Positions 8,831 through 17,446 of a stretch of DNA of 64,000 nucleotides are shown here, piece by piece (within the stretch, counting starts at the first letter, position 1; each line of letters opens with the position of its first letter). Source of the DNA: Sphingobacteriales bacterium (GTDB lineage: Bacteria > Bacteroidota > Bacteroidia > Chitinophagales > Chitinophagaceae); NCBI GenBank assembly GCA_012270485.1, contig JAAXIF010000098.1, positions 62,001 to 126,000 on the forward strand. Reading direction: 5' to 3'. The position numbers and the translations under genes were made by a program. The notes below the pieces were generated by a model that saw only the letters and a list, made by a program, of their open reading frames with translations, did not search any database and was not told the DNA's origin.

Positions 8831-9754
8831 ATGACAGTAAAACAAAAAGCATATATCGGTTTAGTAGCTACCAGTATTCTCTGGGGCACTAGTTGGGTGG
8901 CCAGTAAAATTGCTGTTCAACAAGGTGTACCCGGATTGGAAGTAGCTGCTATCCGTCAATTTTTGGGTGGTAGTTTGTTTGTTGCGTTCTTTTTAATCAG
9001 AGGAGAAAAACTACCCACCTTCAAACAATTACTATGGCTTACAGGAATGGGGATGCTTTTATTTGTAATCGCCAATGGATTTGCTACGGTTGCACTCTTA
9101 TACATCCCCAGTGGATTTGCTGCTTTAATTGCAGCACTCTATCCCTTATCTGTTGTAGTGATTGAGAAGTTATTTTTTAAAAATACCAAAATCACTGCCA
9201 TTACTTTTATAGGAATGTTATTAGGAATTACAGGTATCGGCTTTGTTTTTTATGATAATGCATTTCATAATTATACAGAAGGATATATCTGGGGATTGTT
9301 ACTTTCTGTCATTGCCATGTTGAGTTGGAGTGTGGGAACTATCATCATTGCCAGAAATAAAGTAAAGATGAATGCCTATAATGCCACCGGTTGGCAAATG
9401 TTGATGGGTTCCTTTGTACTGATGATCATGACATTGGTTTCGGGTGAAAGCATCCCACTCACCAGCGTGCCTGCGAATACATGGCTGGCCATTACATATT
9501 TGGTACTTGCCAGCTCAATAGTGGCGTTTGTGGCTTTCATTTATACGATGAAACATCTTGAACCCGCCATTGCTTCCTTGTACGCTTATATGAATCCGCT
9601 GGTAGCCATCTTATTAGGAACCATGATCACGAATGAAAAATTAACGATCAATATCCTTATTGGTTCATTGATCACACTGATTGGCGTGTTTCTGGTGAAT
9701 AGAAGTCTCAAAAAACAAAGAGAACAAGCTTTGGCTGATGTAGATGAGATGTAG
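8831..9754 (+). CDS. EamA/DMT-family transporter
   Basis: This is a 307-residue drug/metabolite-transporter superfamily protein with about ten hydrophobic helices arranged as two EamA repeats. The first begins ATSILWGTSWVASKIAV and the second around IWGLLLSVIAMLSWSVGTII. The repeat ends read ALYPLSVVVIEKLFFK and AYMNPLVAILLGTMITNEKL. The start at 8831 is chosen because it gives the standard N terminus and lies 2 nt after purH; an in-frame ATG at 8771 would overlap purH by about 60 nt. Substrate unknown. The stop is 2 nt from the stop of the convergent minus-strand deacetylase. Confidence 0.9.
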   Translation: MTVKQKAYIGLVATSILWGTSWVASKIAVQQGVPGLEVAAIRQFLGGSLFVAFFLIRGEKLPTFKQLLWLTGMGMLLFVIANGFATVALLYIPSGFAALIAALYPLSVVVIEKLFFKNTKITAITFIGMLLGITGIGFVFYDNAFHNYTEGYIWGLLLSVIAMLSWSVGTIIIARNKVKMNAYNATGWQMLMGSFVLMIMTLVSGESIPLTSVPANTWLAITYLVLASSIVAFVAFIYTMKHLEPAIASLYAYMNPLVAILLGTMITNEKLTINILIGSLITLIGVFLVNRSLKKQREQALADVDEM

Positions 9755-9756
9755 TA

Positions 9757-11046
9757 TCAGCAATGTTTACCAAGAAAATCTTCATACAGTTGTCGCCATA
9801 TCATCCATTCAAATTGCTCTGCTAAAAAGTGATTATGTAGAATAAAGGAGAACGTACCCTCCACCTGCTTTACGCTTTCATAGAAGCTATTCATTCGCTC
9901 AAATGCCATTTCTGTATTCAATCTTTCATAGAAGATAGCCGTGCTATCCATATAACAGAATGGATGGATCAATAGGGAAGTTATTTTTTCATTTTCCAGA
10001 TCATACCAATAAAAAGGACGAGCAACAGATGCCCTAAAACCATTGACAGACCCATATCCCAATGAATAATCATGTTGAATACCCAATGCGATCAATAACC
10101 GATAAGTATCAGGAAAATTCATCATTAAATAATGCTGTCTGGATCGATTGACTTTTTTATCGGTATGATACGCCAGTAACTGACATTCTCGTTTCATGGT
10201 ATCCATACTACCGAAGCTTTGTGTTGATGGATGAATACCGACATTGTATCTTTCAGTATGTCTTTGTACCAATTGCTGCATTCCTTTTGTGTAAGGGTCT
10301 ATGTTTTTATCCAGCGAAGTCCTTTTTTCTGCCAACAGAAAAAAGTAAACAGGATCTAGGTGATACTGTTCATGCAATTGATCTAACCATTCATACACAT
10401 CATATGGATCTTTTTGCTTTACTGCCAATACTTTCATCCTATTGGTAACATGCTCAAATTTCCCTTGTAAGAAGTCTATAAAATAACCAAGAATATTTCT
10501 GAAAGGCGATTGCCATATGTAGCGATACGCTTCATCAATATCATAGCTGGGTTGTATGGTAAAAATACGAACCGGTAAATGCCAGGATGATCGTTGTTGT
10601 TTTAGGATGAGCTCCAGTTGTTGCATCCATAGATCAATCAATGGCTGATCGATGAACTGATGCTTGTATGCAGTGCTATTGGTATGTGCGTATCGACCAT
10701 ATCGGTCTTTCTCATGAGGTAAATACTCTTCGTAGCGAGATAACAGATAAAATGAAGCAGAGAAAATATCAAAAGGTATAGAACCGTTTGTTGCAAAAAA
10801 GATGGGTAATCCATTCCATCGTTGTACATCAATCTCTACTTCATGAATGGTATCCTCCATCAATAATCTTGAGGGCAGTACCCATAATTCATTCTCGAAA
10901 AGAGGTGTAGGAGAATAATTGATCTTTATATTTTCATCATGCTGATACTCTTCAATTGATGTGGTGATCCTGGCTGATCCTTCAAACAGATGTGCTACAA
11001 TATATTGCAGGCGTGGACTGATATGTGGAGTATAAATGACCGGCAC
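9757..11046 (-). CDS. Polysaccharide deacetylase-family protein with DUF7033-like N terminus
   Basis: The 429-residue protein has an N-terminal region typical of the Bacteroidota DUF7033 module (about residues 1-160, with a SYRY-like segment LSRYEEYLPHEKDRYGRY). A C-terminal NodB-like carbohydrate esterase fold follows. Fold landmarks are the Asp pair in QPSYDIDEAYRY, the GIHPSTQSFG segment in the metal-His position, the RQHYLMMNFPDTYRLL segment, and DYSLGYGSVNGFRAS. No signal peptide is seen. Such proteins often occur in exopolysaccharide loci, but no such locus is here. The catalytic set looks partly divergent, so enzymatic activity is inferred. It may be co-transcribed after lutB (19-nt gap). 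Confidence 0.78.
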   Translation of the reverse strand: MPVIYTPHISPRLQYIVAHLFEGSARITTSIEEYQHDENIKINYSPTPLFENELWVLPSRLLMEDTIHEVEIDVQRWNGLPIFFATNGSIPFDIFSASFYLLSRYEEYLPHEKDRYGRYAHTNSTAYKHQFIDQPLIDLWMQQLELILKQQRSSWHLPVRIFTIQPSYDIDEAYRYIWQSPFRNILGYFIDFLQGKFEHVTNRMKVLAVKQKDPYDVYEWLDQLHEQYHLDPVYFFLLAEKRTSLDKNIDPYTKGMQQLVQRHTERYNVGIHPSTQSFGSMDTMKRECQLLAYHTDKKVNRSRQHYLMMNFPDTYRLLIALGIQHDYSLGYGSVNGFRASVARPFYWYDLENEKITSLLIHPFCYMDSTAIFYERLNTEMAFERMNSFYESVKQVEGTFSFILHNHFLAEQFEWMIWRQLYEDFLGKHC

Positions 11047-11065
11047 AATGATTCAGTGAGACCTG

Positions 11066-12442
11066 TTATTTTTTTTGTTTCTCCTTCCACAACTCATTAA
11101 AGGTTTTCTGACTGAAATCCAGTTCTGATCGATGCATCGACCATCCTTTGAATACCTTGTTCACTACCCAATTCTTCATTTTGCCATTCCCCATATTCAT
11201 CATGATACGGTTCAAACTCGCCATCTTCCAAGCTTTCCAAGCAACACGTTCAGCGATGGTACTAGAACCTTGCACGACTGCTTCATGACGATTATCCAAT
11301 AACAATTCATGCAGATTGATTCTTACCGGACATACTTCCGTGCAATTACCGCACAATGAAGAAGCATAACTCAGGTGTTTATAATCATCTACTCCGCGAA
11401 GGTGTGGTGTGATCACTTTACCGATGGGACCACTGTAAGTGGTTTCATAAGCATGTCCACCAATATTCTTATACACCGGACAAGCATTCAAGCAAGCGCC
11501 GCAACGAATACAGTACAAAGCTTCACGGCTCGTTGGATTGGCGAGCAGATTGGTTCTGCCATTATCCAACAATATCACGATCATTTCTTCCGGGCCATCG
11601 GTTTCATCAGCTTGTTTCGGACCAGAGATGACAGTGTTGTATACCGTTACCTTTTGTCCTGTACCGAAAGTTGAAAGCAAAGGCCAGAAAAGTGACAGAT
11701 CCTTGATAGATGGAATCACTTTCTCAATACCCACGATCACGATATGTGTTTTGGGCCAAGCGCAACTAAGTCTTGCATTTCCTTCATTCTCCGTAAGCGC
11801 AATGCCTCCAATATCAGCAATAATAAAATTAGCACCTGTAACGCCTACTTCTGCTTCTACATATTTTTCACGGAGTTTTTGTCGCGCAACCAATGTCAGT
11901 TGCTCGGGAGTAAGATCTGGTCTTGTACCCAGTTTATTGGCAAAAAGTTTGGCTACATCTTCTTTGCTTTTATGCATGGCAGGTGTAACAATATGGTAAG
12001 GCGGTTCCCCATCCAATTGTTGTATGTATTCACCTAAATCCGTCTCCACACTTTCAATCCCATTTTTTTCAAGATAGTCATTCAAGTGTATTTCTTCCGT
12101 GACCATGCTTTTGCTCTTCACCAGTGTTTTGCAATGCTTCTCTTTACAGATCTTACCGATCTCTGCCAATGCTTGCTCTGTATCTTCTGCCCATACTACA
12201 CGTGCACCTCTGGCTGTAATCTTTTTTTCAAATTCTAACAGGTATTGATCCAAATGTTCAATGGCTTCCCATTTGGTATTTTTTGCTCGTTCTCTTGCAT
12301 CCATTACATTGGTGAACTGTTGCTTGCCAATAGGAACTACGGCATTGTATTTACCAATATTAAAATTGATCTTTCTTCTGTGTTCCAGATCAGCAGCTTT
12401 AATGGTACTTTTTGCAATAAAAGAGGCGGCAGTATCTGTCAT
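11066..12442 (-). CDS. lutB: LutB/LldF-type iron-sulfur protein of lactate utilisation
   Basis: A 458-residue LUD-domain protein with two 4Fe-4S ferredoxin motifs, as in LutB (YkgF), the iron-sulfur subunit that passes electrons during L-lactate oxidation to pyruvate. The LUD domain covers roughly residues 60-290, including IADIGGIALTENEGNARL. The cluster motifs are CIRCGACLNACPVYKNIGG and LCGNCTEVCPVRINLHELL. The usual partners LutA and LutC are not in the window, so the complex must be completed from elsewhere or the protein has another role. A DUF3109 gene lies 9 nt upstream and is probably in the same operon. Confidence 0.9.
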   Translation of the reverse strand: MTDTAASFIAKSTIKAADLEHRRKINFNIGKYNAVVPIGKQQFTNVMDARERAKNTKWEAIEHLDQYLLEFEKKITARGARVVWAEDTEQALAEIGKICKEKHCKTLVKSKSMVTEEIHLNDYLEKNGIESVETDLGEYIQQLDGEPPYHIVTPAMHKSKEDVAKLFANKLGTRPDLTPEQLTLVARQKLREKYVEAEVGVTGANFIIADIGGIALTENEGNARLSCAWPKTHIVIVGIEKVIPSIKDLSLFWPLLSTFGTGQKVTVYNTVISGPKQADETDGPEEMIVILLDNGRTNLLANPTSREALYCIRCGACLNACPVYKNIGGHAYETTYSGPIGKVITPHLRGVDDYKHLSYASSLCGNCTEVCPVRINLHELLLDNRHEAVVQGSSTIAERVAWKAWKMASLNRIMMNMGNGKMKNWVVNKVFKGWSMHRSELDFSQKTFNELWKEKQKK

Positions 12443-12451
12443 AAATTGATG

Positions 12452-13036
12452 TTATGCTTTTTTCATGTGTTCAGCAGTGGCTGACAACGCTTCATAAAAT
12501 TCTTCCCCGTATTTTCTGATCAAAGAATCTTTCAGAAAAACATATACAGGTACTTTTAGTTTCTTACCTAATGAACAAGCTGCTTTACAAAGATCTGCAC
12601 GAGGTTCATAGTTCACATATTCAATATCGGGATCTCTTTTGCTCTTTTTGGTTTTAATCGGAAAAAGATGGCAACTCAAGGGTTTTTTCCAATCCAGTTT
12701 GCCATCATTGTACGCTTGTTCAATCCCACACTTTATAATTCCTTTTTCGTCACGATAACCATAGGCACAGATACCGCTATTGATGGTAGGTGTTACCCAT
12801 CCAAATTCTTGATCATATAAATATTTACCCTGACGCTCTACCTCTTTTATACCTTCCGGTGTCATATAAGGCTTGATGACATCATAGTATTCTTTCAATT
12901 TTTCAAGTTCCCATTTTTCCATGGGCGCTCCGGCATCTCCATCTTCACAACAACCGCCTTTACACTTGGTAAGATCACATACAAATTGCTCTTCCAGTAC
13001 TTCGTCACTGATCAATTTATTATCAATAGCTATCAT
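12452..13036 (-). CDS. DUF3109 family cysteine-rich protein
   Basis: This 194-residue protein matches the DUF3109 family, found widely in Bacteroidota. Its conserved cysteines suggest a metal centre: CDLTKCKGGCCEDGDAGAP near residues 19-37, SGICAYGYRD and IIKCGIEQAY in the middle, and SCHLFPIK and ADLCKAACSLG further on. The pattern recalls YkgJ-type zinc or iron-cluster proteins. No leader peptide is present. It is the first gene of a probable minus-strand operon with lutB. The biochemical role is unknown. Confidence 0.85.
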   Translation of the reverse strand: MIAIDNKLISDEVLEEQFVCDLTKCKGGCCEDGDAGAPMEKWELEKLKEYYDVIKPYMTPEGIKEVERQGKYLYDQEFGWVTPTINSGICAYGYRDEKGIIKCGIEQAYNDGKLDWKKPLSCHLFPIKTKKSKRDPDIEYVNYEPRADLCKAACSLGKKLKVPVYVFLKDSLIRKYGEEFYEALSATAEHMKKA

Positions 13037-13148
13037 GAAAACAGTTATTAAAATATGGGAACGAAGATAACCAGATTTAGTGGCGTATACATCTTTTGTA
13101 TAAGCTAAGATTTAACAGGGTAACCGGTAACATTCGTATGTTTTCAGC

Positions 13149-13163
13149 GTATACATAGTATAC
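13149..13163. other. Short perfect inverted repeat GTATAC-ATA-GTATAC
   Basis: The 186-nt gap between the DUF3109 start and the gldD stop holds this 15-nt palindrome, a further GTATAC near 13085 and a direct repeat GGTAAC-CGGTAAC near 13120. It lies upstream of the minus-strand DUF3109-lutB operon and could be an operator, but there is no direct evidence. Confidence 0.3.
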
Positions 13164-13197
13164 TGGTTACTGAAGGGTAGTTCAGTGTTTGCCTGAG

Positions 13198-13219
13198 AGC
13201 CGCCCATTCCTGGGCGGCT
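13198..13219. terminator. GC-rich hairpin at the 3' end of gldD
   Basis: A perfect 9-bp stem AGCCGCCCA / TGGGCGGCT with loop TTCC begins 4 nt beyond the gldD stop. On the minus strand there is no U-run after the stem, so it may be a 3'-end stabiliser rather than a classic intrinsic terminator. Confidence 0.6.
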
Positions 13220-13222
13220 GTA

Positions 13223-13846
13223 TTATTTTTTCCAGCGAAAACTGTTGATCAGATGCCGTACATCCTGAAGAATAAATGCATTCACAATGCCCAAAGAATC
13301 TGCATTGGGAGTAGCATCAAAATACATCGCCCCACGTAAAAAATGGCGTGTAGAGTCTGTCAGATAAAATTGATTAGCAGTAGCCACATCCCCTCCCACA
13401 GAAAAGAACATTCCATGGACGCCATTCGGCGTTATCATTAATGAATCATCAATCGAATATGCTTTTGCAGAATGTTTACCTGTAAGCACAAATGCATGTT
13501 TCACCAAAGTATCAAATCTGTTAGGACCTATTTCTTTATAACTGATATACACTCGACCATTGAACTGAGGAAACTCTATATTGATCCACCACGGATTCTC
13601 CGTTGCATCTCCAAAAAAAGTACTGTCTTTTACTACATTAGCATATACCGGATATTCGAACGCATAAGGATACCCTGTTGTATCAAATTTTTTGTACGCT
13701 TTTTCAGGAAAATCGATCTTGAAATAGCCGTTGGGTTTGGGGGTGAATGAACTATTGCAAGCAGTGAATATGAGAATAGTTAATAGTCCATAGACCCTGG
13801 TCAATGGATGGATATGATTCAACAGATTCCTATTTTTTCTTCGCAT
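13223..13846 (-). CDS. gldD: Gliding motility lipoprotein GldD
   Basis: The 207-residue product matches GldD, a lipoprotein needed for gliding motility and the type IX secretion pathway in Bacteroidota. A hydrophobic leader around residues 18-29 ends in the lipobox-like FTAC at Cys30. The family signature PKPNGYFKIDFPEKAYKKFD follows. The centre has NPWWINIEFPQFNGRVYISY, and the end is DVRHLINSFRWKK. It is downstream of gldE, ssb and mutY on the same strand, the arrangement common in this phylum. The 92-nt gap to gldE carries a heptad array. Confidence 0.93.
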   Translation of the reverse strand: MRRKNRNLLNHIHPLTRVYGLLTILIFTACNSSFTPKPNGYFKIDFPEKAYKKFDTTGYPYAFEYPVYANVVKDSTFFGDATENPWWINIEFPQFNGRVYISYKEIGPNRFDTLVKHAFVLTGKHSAKAYSIDDSLMITPNGVHGMFFSVGGDVATANQFYLTDSTRHFLRGAMYFDATPNADSLGIVNAFILQDVRHLINSFRWKK

Positions 13847-13897
13847 AAGTAAAATCCAACACGTTTAAAGCCCTCCAATAATGTTTCTCGCTCCTAC

Positions 13898-13946
13898 CAT
13901 GGACTATGGACCATGGTCTATGAACCATAAGCCATGAACTATAAGC
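13898..13946. repeat. Heptad tandem array, site A2
   Basis: Seven consecutive 7-nt units: CATGGAC, TATGGAC, CATGGTC, TATGAAC, CATAAGC, CATGAAC, TATAAGC. This site is one-armed; no opposite arm is present. The array contains the TAG stop codon of gldE (13939-13941), so gldE's last codons are read from inside it. The unit words match those of sites A1, A3 and A4. Confidence 0.85.
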
Positions 13947-15273
13947 TAATGCCCTCTCTCTTAATCATTAACTTAATCTTCTGAATACGATTCTTTTCGA
14001 GCTCCAGCACTGTAAATTCGAAATCACCACTGTGTAAAATAGCACCTGTCTTGGGTATATCACCTGCAATCTCAAGTACCAATCCGGCCAGTGAATCACT
14101 TTCACCTTTTATTTCATCAAAAGTTTCAGCGGGTATGTCCATAATCTTGCATGCATCATGAATCATGGTACGACCTTCAAAGACATAGTTGTTGTCATCA
14201 ATTTTTTTGAATACAGTGTCTTCTTCATCAAACTCATCTTTGATCTCACCAATTACTTCTTCCAAGATATCTTCCAAGGTTACGATACCACTGGTACCGC
14301 CGAATTCATCTACTACTACCGCAAAATGAATTCTTTTTTGTTGAAACTCCTGTAATAAGTCTTCAATAGGCTTTTGCTCATGCACAAAAAATGGCGGACG
14401 CATTAACGGATGCCAGTTATAATCATTGTGTTCATGAAGATATGGTAGTAGATCTTTGGTGTGGATCATTCCAAGTACTTCATCAAGGTCTTCTTTGTAA
14501 ACAGGTAGACGACTATAATTCAGTTCTTTTACCAGTGTAATTAATTCACCAAATGAAGTTCCATATTCCACACCATGAACATCCATACGGGTCTTCATGA
14601 TTTGTTTCACGGAGATATTACTGAACTTAACAATACCCTTTAGGATATTCTTCTCATTTTCAGAAGCCGTTTCATTGGTAGTAAGATCAATGGCATGATC
14701 CAGTTCTTCCAAGCTATACGCACTTCCTGTTTTGCTGGCTAGTTTTTTTTCAATGATATCCGAATATTTCACCAACCATTTACTCATACCGGCAAATGTA
14801 TATGCCACAGCCTGTACCACCGCTCCAAAGTCTTTGGCAAAACGAATATTGTTTTGTGTAGCCAGCACTTTCGGCATCACTTCGCCAAAGAGCACCAATA
14901 AAAAAGAGACAGCCAATACTTTAATGAGAAACTCTACCCATACTGCATTGAACTGTTCAAAGTTGAACATATTATCAATAAGCAGGTTTGAAATAATGAT
15001 AATGGATATATTGATGAAACTATTAGCAATCAATAAAGAAGCCAATAAGGTTTTGGGCTGCTCTAATAGATCTACAATTCTTTTGTAAGAGGGTATCTGC
15101 TTAGACTTCAGGTTGTTGATGTCTTTGTAAGTGAGTGAAAAGAAAGCCACTTCAGATCCTGACAAAACGAAAGAAAGAAAAAGCAACACAACCAGTATCA
15201 TCACAAGTACAGTGGTACCTTGTGGATGAATGGCCGATAAGAGTTGGGTATACAATACCGAGTGATAATCCAA
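13939..15273 (-). CDS. gldE: Gliding motility-associated protein GldE (CNNM/CBS/CorC domains)
   Basis: This 444-residue membrane protein resembles HlyC/CorC-type transporters and is assigned as GldE from its place between ssb and gldD. The N-terminal DUF21 (CNNM) part has about four hydrophobic segments, beginning VLVMILVVLLFLSFVLSGSE. A CBS pair follows (IMKTRMDVHGVEY and later VTLEDILEEVIGEIKDEFDE). The C-terminal CorC_HlyC domain carries DSLAGLVLEIAGDIPKTGA. GldE is thought to work with GldD in the gliding/type IX secretion pathway. The final residues are encoded inside heptad array A2. Confidence 0.92.
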   Translation of the reverse strand: MDYHSVLYTQLLSAIHPQGTTVLVMILVVLLFLSFVLSGSEVAFFSLTYKDINNLKSKQIPSYKRIVDLLEQPKTLLASLLIANSFINISIIIISNLLIDNMFNFEQFNAVWVEFLIKVLAVSFLLVLFGEVMPKVLATQNNIRFAKDFGAVVQAVAYTFAGMSKWLVKYSDIIEKKLASKTGSAYSLEELDHAIDLTTNETASENEKNILKGIVKFSNISVKQIMKTRMDVHGVEYGTSFGELITLVKELNYSRLPVYKEDLDEVLGMIHTKDLLPYLHEHNDYNWHPLMRPPFFVHEQKPIEDLLQEFQQKRIHFAVVVDEFGGTSGIVTLEDILEEVIGEIKDEFDEEDTVFKKIDDNNYVFEGRTMIHDACKIMDIPAETFDEIKGESDSLAGLVLEIAGDIPKTGAILHSGDFEFTVLELEKNRIQKIKLMIKREGISL

Positions 15274-15322
15274 AACAGGTGTTTTTAGTTAACAATGAAT
15301 GACAGGTGCATTCTTTTCATCA

Positions 15323-15330
15323 CAAAAATA
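15323..15330 (-). promoter_or_regulatory. Possible gldE promoter -7 box
   Basis: Read on the minus strand this is TATTTTTG, an exact match to TAnnTTTG, located about 50 nt before the gldE start and inside the ssb-gldE gap. A minus-strand TTG lies 23 nt further upstream, at the outer limit for a -33 element. It suggests gldE-gldD can be transcribed separately from ssb. Confidence 0.45.
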
Positions 15331-15345
15331 CATTGCGCAGGGTTA

Positions 15346-15777
15346 TCAGAAAGGCAATGATTCTCCGGGATCAGACAATGGTGGCATATCATCGCCTGTA
15401 TAACCATCAATACCTTCTCCGGAAACATGTCCACCGGAACCGTCACCACGTTTATCCAGCATGATCAGGTTATCACCTACTACTTCCGTAGCAAATTTCT
15501 TATTACCTTCTTTGTCTTCCCAACTACGGGTACGCAAACGACCTTCCACATAAATCAAACTCCCCTTGTGCAAATACTTTTGTGCCAGTTCTGCCAGCCC
15601 TCGCCACAAAACAACAGTGTGCCATTCTGTTTGGGATATTAATTTCCCCGAGCGGTCTTTGTAGGTTTCTGTGGTAGCTAGGGGGAATTTCGCAACGGCA
15701 ATATTGCCTTCTAAATGTTGTACATCGGGGTCTTTTCCCAGATTTCCAATGAGCATCACTCTGTTAACACCTCTCAT
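15346..15777 (-). CDS. ssb: Single-stranded DNA-binding protein
   Basis: The 143-residue SSB binds single-stranded DNA as a tetramer during replication, recombination and repair. The OB fold opens VNRVMLIGNLGKDPDVQHLEG and continues SQTEWHTVVLWRGLAELAQKYLHKGSLIYVEG and RSWEDKEGNKKFATEVVGD. A Gly-rich linker leads to the C-terminal tip ESLPF, which keeps the Pro-Phe end needed for partner binding but is less acidic than the usual DDxPF. It lies downstream of mutY and upstream of gldE. Confidence 0.96.
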   Translation of the reverse strand: MRGVNRVMLIGNLGKDPDVQHLEGNIAVAKFPLATTETYKDRSGKLISQTEWHTVVLWRGLAELAQKYLHKGSLIYVEGRLRTRSWEDKEGNKKFATEVVGDNLIMLDKRGDGSGGHVSGEGIDGYTGDDMPPLSDPGESLPF

Positions 15778-15859
15778 ACGATTGATTTTTTGTTCGTCGC
15801 AGATTAATCACTCTTAAAAATAACTTTTTTTAAGCAACAAAAGAACAGCTCACAAAAAA

Positions 15860-16918
15860 TTAGGATTTTAACTGAGGCAGGTAGGATGTAATCAATTTGG
15901 GGAAAGCCAGTTCTTGGATTTGGGCTACCGTCTTCCAGTCACCACCCTTTAAAGAAGCAGGTTTTTGCTTCAATTGCAGATGTATAAACTGTCCTTTGAT
16001 TTGTTGATGGGTTAACTGCTGTACCAATGGCTCAGCTATCTTTCCTATTACCGGTTCATGAATATTCAACTGATCCCTTAACCAATTTTGAATCAAAGAA
16101 TGATCCCAGCGTACCTGTTTTTCGGTTTCTACCAGGTAAAACTCAAATAACTGTTGCCAGATATCTTTTGCAGTTCTTTGTTGTACCCAAATTTTTTGCC
16201 GGTATTCCAAGATAAAATAGTTGAAGTACCTCGTTCTTCTTTGTAATGTTTTCTCTTTAACCGGAAGTTGATTTACCTTACCTGTAGACAATGCCGCGCA
16301 ACCATTTTGGAGTGGACAGGCAGCGCATAATGGGGACATTGGCTTACAAACAGTGGCGCCAAAGTCCATGATAGCTTGATTGTACAAAGCCGGTTCTTTC
16401 TTGTCTAGCATTTGGTAAGCCAGATCATGAAATATTTTTTTCCCTTCTGTGCTATCGGTAGGGGTATCAACTCCCATGTAACGGGCTAAAACACGAAACA
16501 CATTACCGTCTACTACTGCATAGGGTAAATTATAAGCAAAAGATGCAATAGCAGCAGCTGTATAAGGACCCACCCCTTTCAGCGCTAGCAATGCTTCATA
16601 AGTATCTGGAAAAAGTCCATTGCGTTGGTGTACAATTTCTCTGGCTGTGTATAGTAGGTTACGGCATCTATTATAATAACCCAAGCCTTCCCATAATTTG
16701 AATACTTGTTGGTCGGGGGCTTTTGCAAGATCTTGAATGGTAGGATATTGTTCAATAAATCGATGATAATATCCCATTCCCTGCTCAACACGGGTTTGTT
16801 GTAAAATGATCTCGCTCAACCAGATCCTATAAGGTTTTTTTTCTCCTTTCCATGGCATTTCCCGGTCATTTTGATGGCGGTGCCAGTCCATTAATATCTG
16901 AGTAAACGACTTTTTCAT
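15860..16918 (-). CDS. mutY: A/G-specific adenine glycosylase
   Basis: MutY removes adenine mispaired with 8-oxoguanine. With the ATG at 16918 the protein has 352 residues; an upstream ATG at 16930 adds four. Catalytic Glu36 lies in WLSEIILQQTRV. The helix-hairpin-helix is LKGVGPYTAAAIASF, and the catalytic Asp137 is in VVDGNVFRVLARY. Four cysteines (191, 198, 201, 207) form the C-x6-C-x2-C-x5-C 4Fe-4S cluster. The C-terminal NUDIX-like domain for 8-oxoG recognition follows, starting near RTRYFNYFILEYR. It heads the mutY-ssb-gldE-gldD cluster and is divergent from the HU gene. Confidence 0.96.
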   Translation of the reverse strand: MKKSFTQILMDWHRHQNDREMPWKGEKKPYRIWLSEIILQQTRVEQGMGYYHRFIEQYPTIQDLAKAPDQQVFKLWEGLGYYNRCRNLLYTAREIVHQRNGLFPDTYEALLALKGVGPYTAAAIASFAYNLPYAVVDGNVFRVLARYMGVDTPTDSTEGKKIFHDLAYQMLDKKEPALYNQAIMDFGATVCKPMSPLCAACPLQNGCAALSTGKVNQLPVKEKTLQRRTRYFNYFILEYRQKIWVQQRTAKDIWQQLFEFYLVETEKQVRWDHSLIQNWLRDQLNIHEPVIGKIAEPLVQQLTHQQIKGQFIHLQLKQKPASLKGGDWKTVAQIQELAFPKLITSYLPQLKS

Positions 16919-17134
16919 CCTAAGAGACAAAGATGCTCAAAACAACGCATGATTGGTAATAAAGTTGATAGACTGTAGAAATATTTTTAATATGAACAAA
17001 TCTTAACCAATTGCATGCTCTTTGAATCATTTATCTATCAATCAGTAACGCACATAAAATTTACACTATCTTTCTTGCAAATACCATTTTTTTTGTCGTA
17101 CTTTAAATCTGATTCATAAAATAACATTATACAA

Positions 17135-17425
17135 ATGAGAAAGTCAGATCTCATCAACCAGATTTCCGATAAAACGGGTATACCGAAAGTGGATGTACTG
17201 GTGACGCTAGAAACCATGTTCAAAGAGGTAAAAGAAAGCCTTTCCAACGGACAAAATATTTATATCCGTGGCTTTGGCAGCTTTATTACCAAGAAGCGTG
17301 CAGCCAAAATTGGTCGTAACATCAAGAAAAACGTAGCAGTAGAAATACCTGAACATTATATTCCTGCCTTTAAGCCGGCAAAAGAATTTGTAAGTGAAGT
17401 GAAAAGCAAACGGAAGTCGGACTAA
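17135..17425 (+). CDS. HU/IHF-family DNA-binding protein
   Basis: The 96-residue nucleoid protein of the HU/IHF family bends and packs DNA as a dimer. It begins MRKSDLINQISDKTGIPKV, and contains the family core IYIRGFGSFITKKRAAKIGRN before the beta arm (VAVEIPEHYIPAFKPAKEF). A TPR protein follows after 21 nt. The ~215-nt gap to mutY holds both divergent promoters; a near-match -7 box (TATCTTTC) lies about 65 nt upstream of this start but is not exact. Confidence 0.95.
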   Translation: MRKSDLINQISDKTGIPKVDVLVTLETMFKEVKESLSNGQNIYIRGFGSFITKKRAAKIGRNIKKNVAVEIPEHYIPAFKPAKEFVSEVKSKRKSD

Positions 17426-17446
17426 CTTCGCCGAAATTTCCGATCA

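Noticed and set aside
11538..11999. 153-codon plus-strand frame inside lutB
   Set aside because: The opposite strand encodes two clear iron-sulfur motifs; this frame is a by-product.
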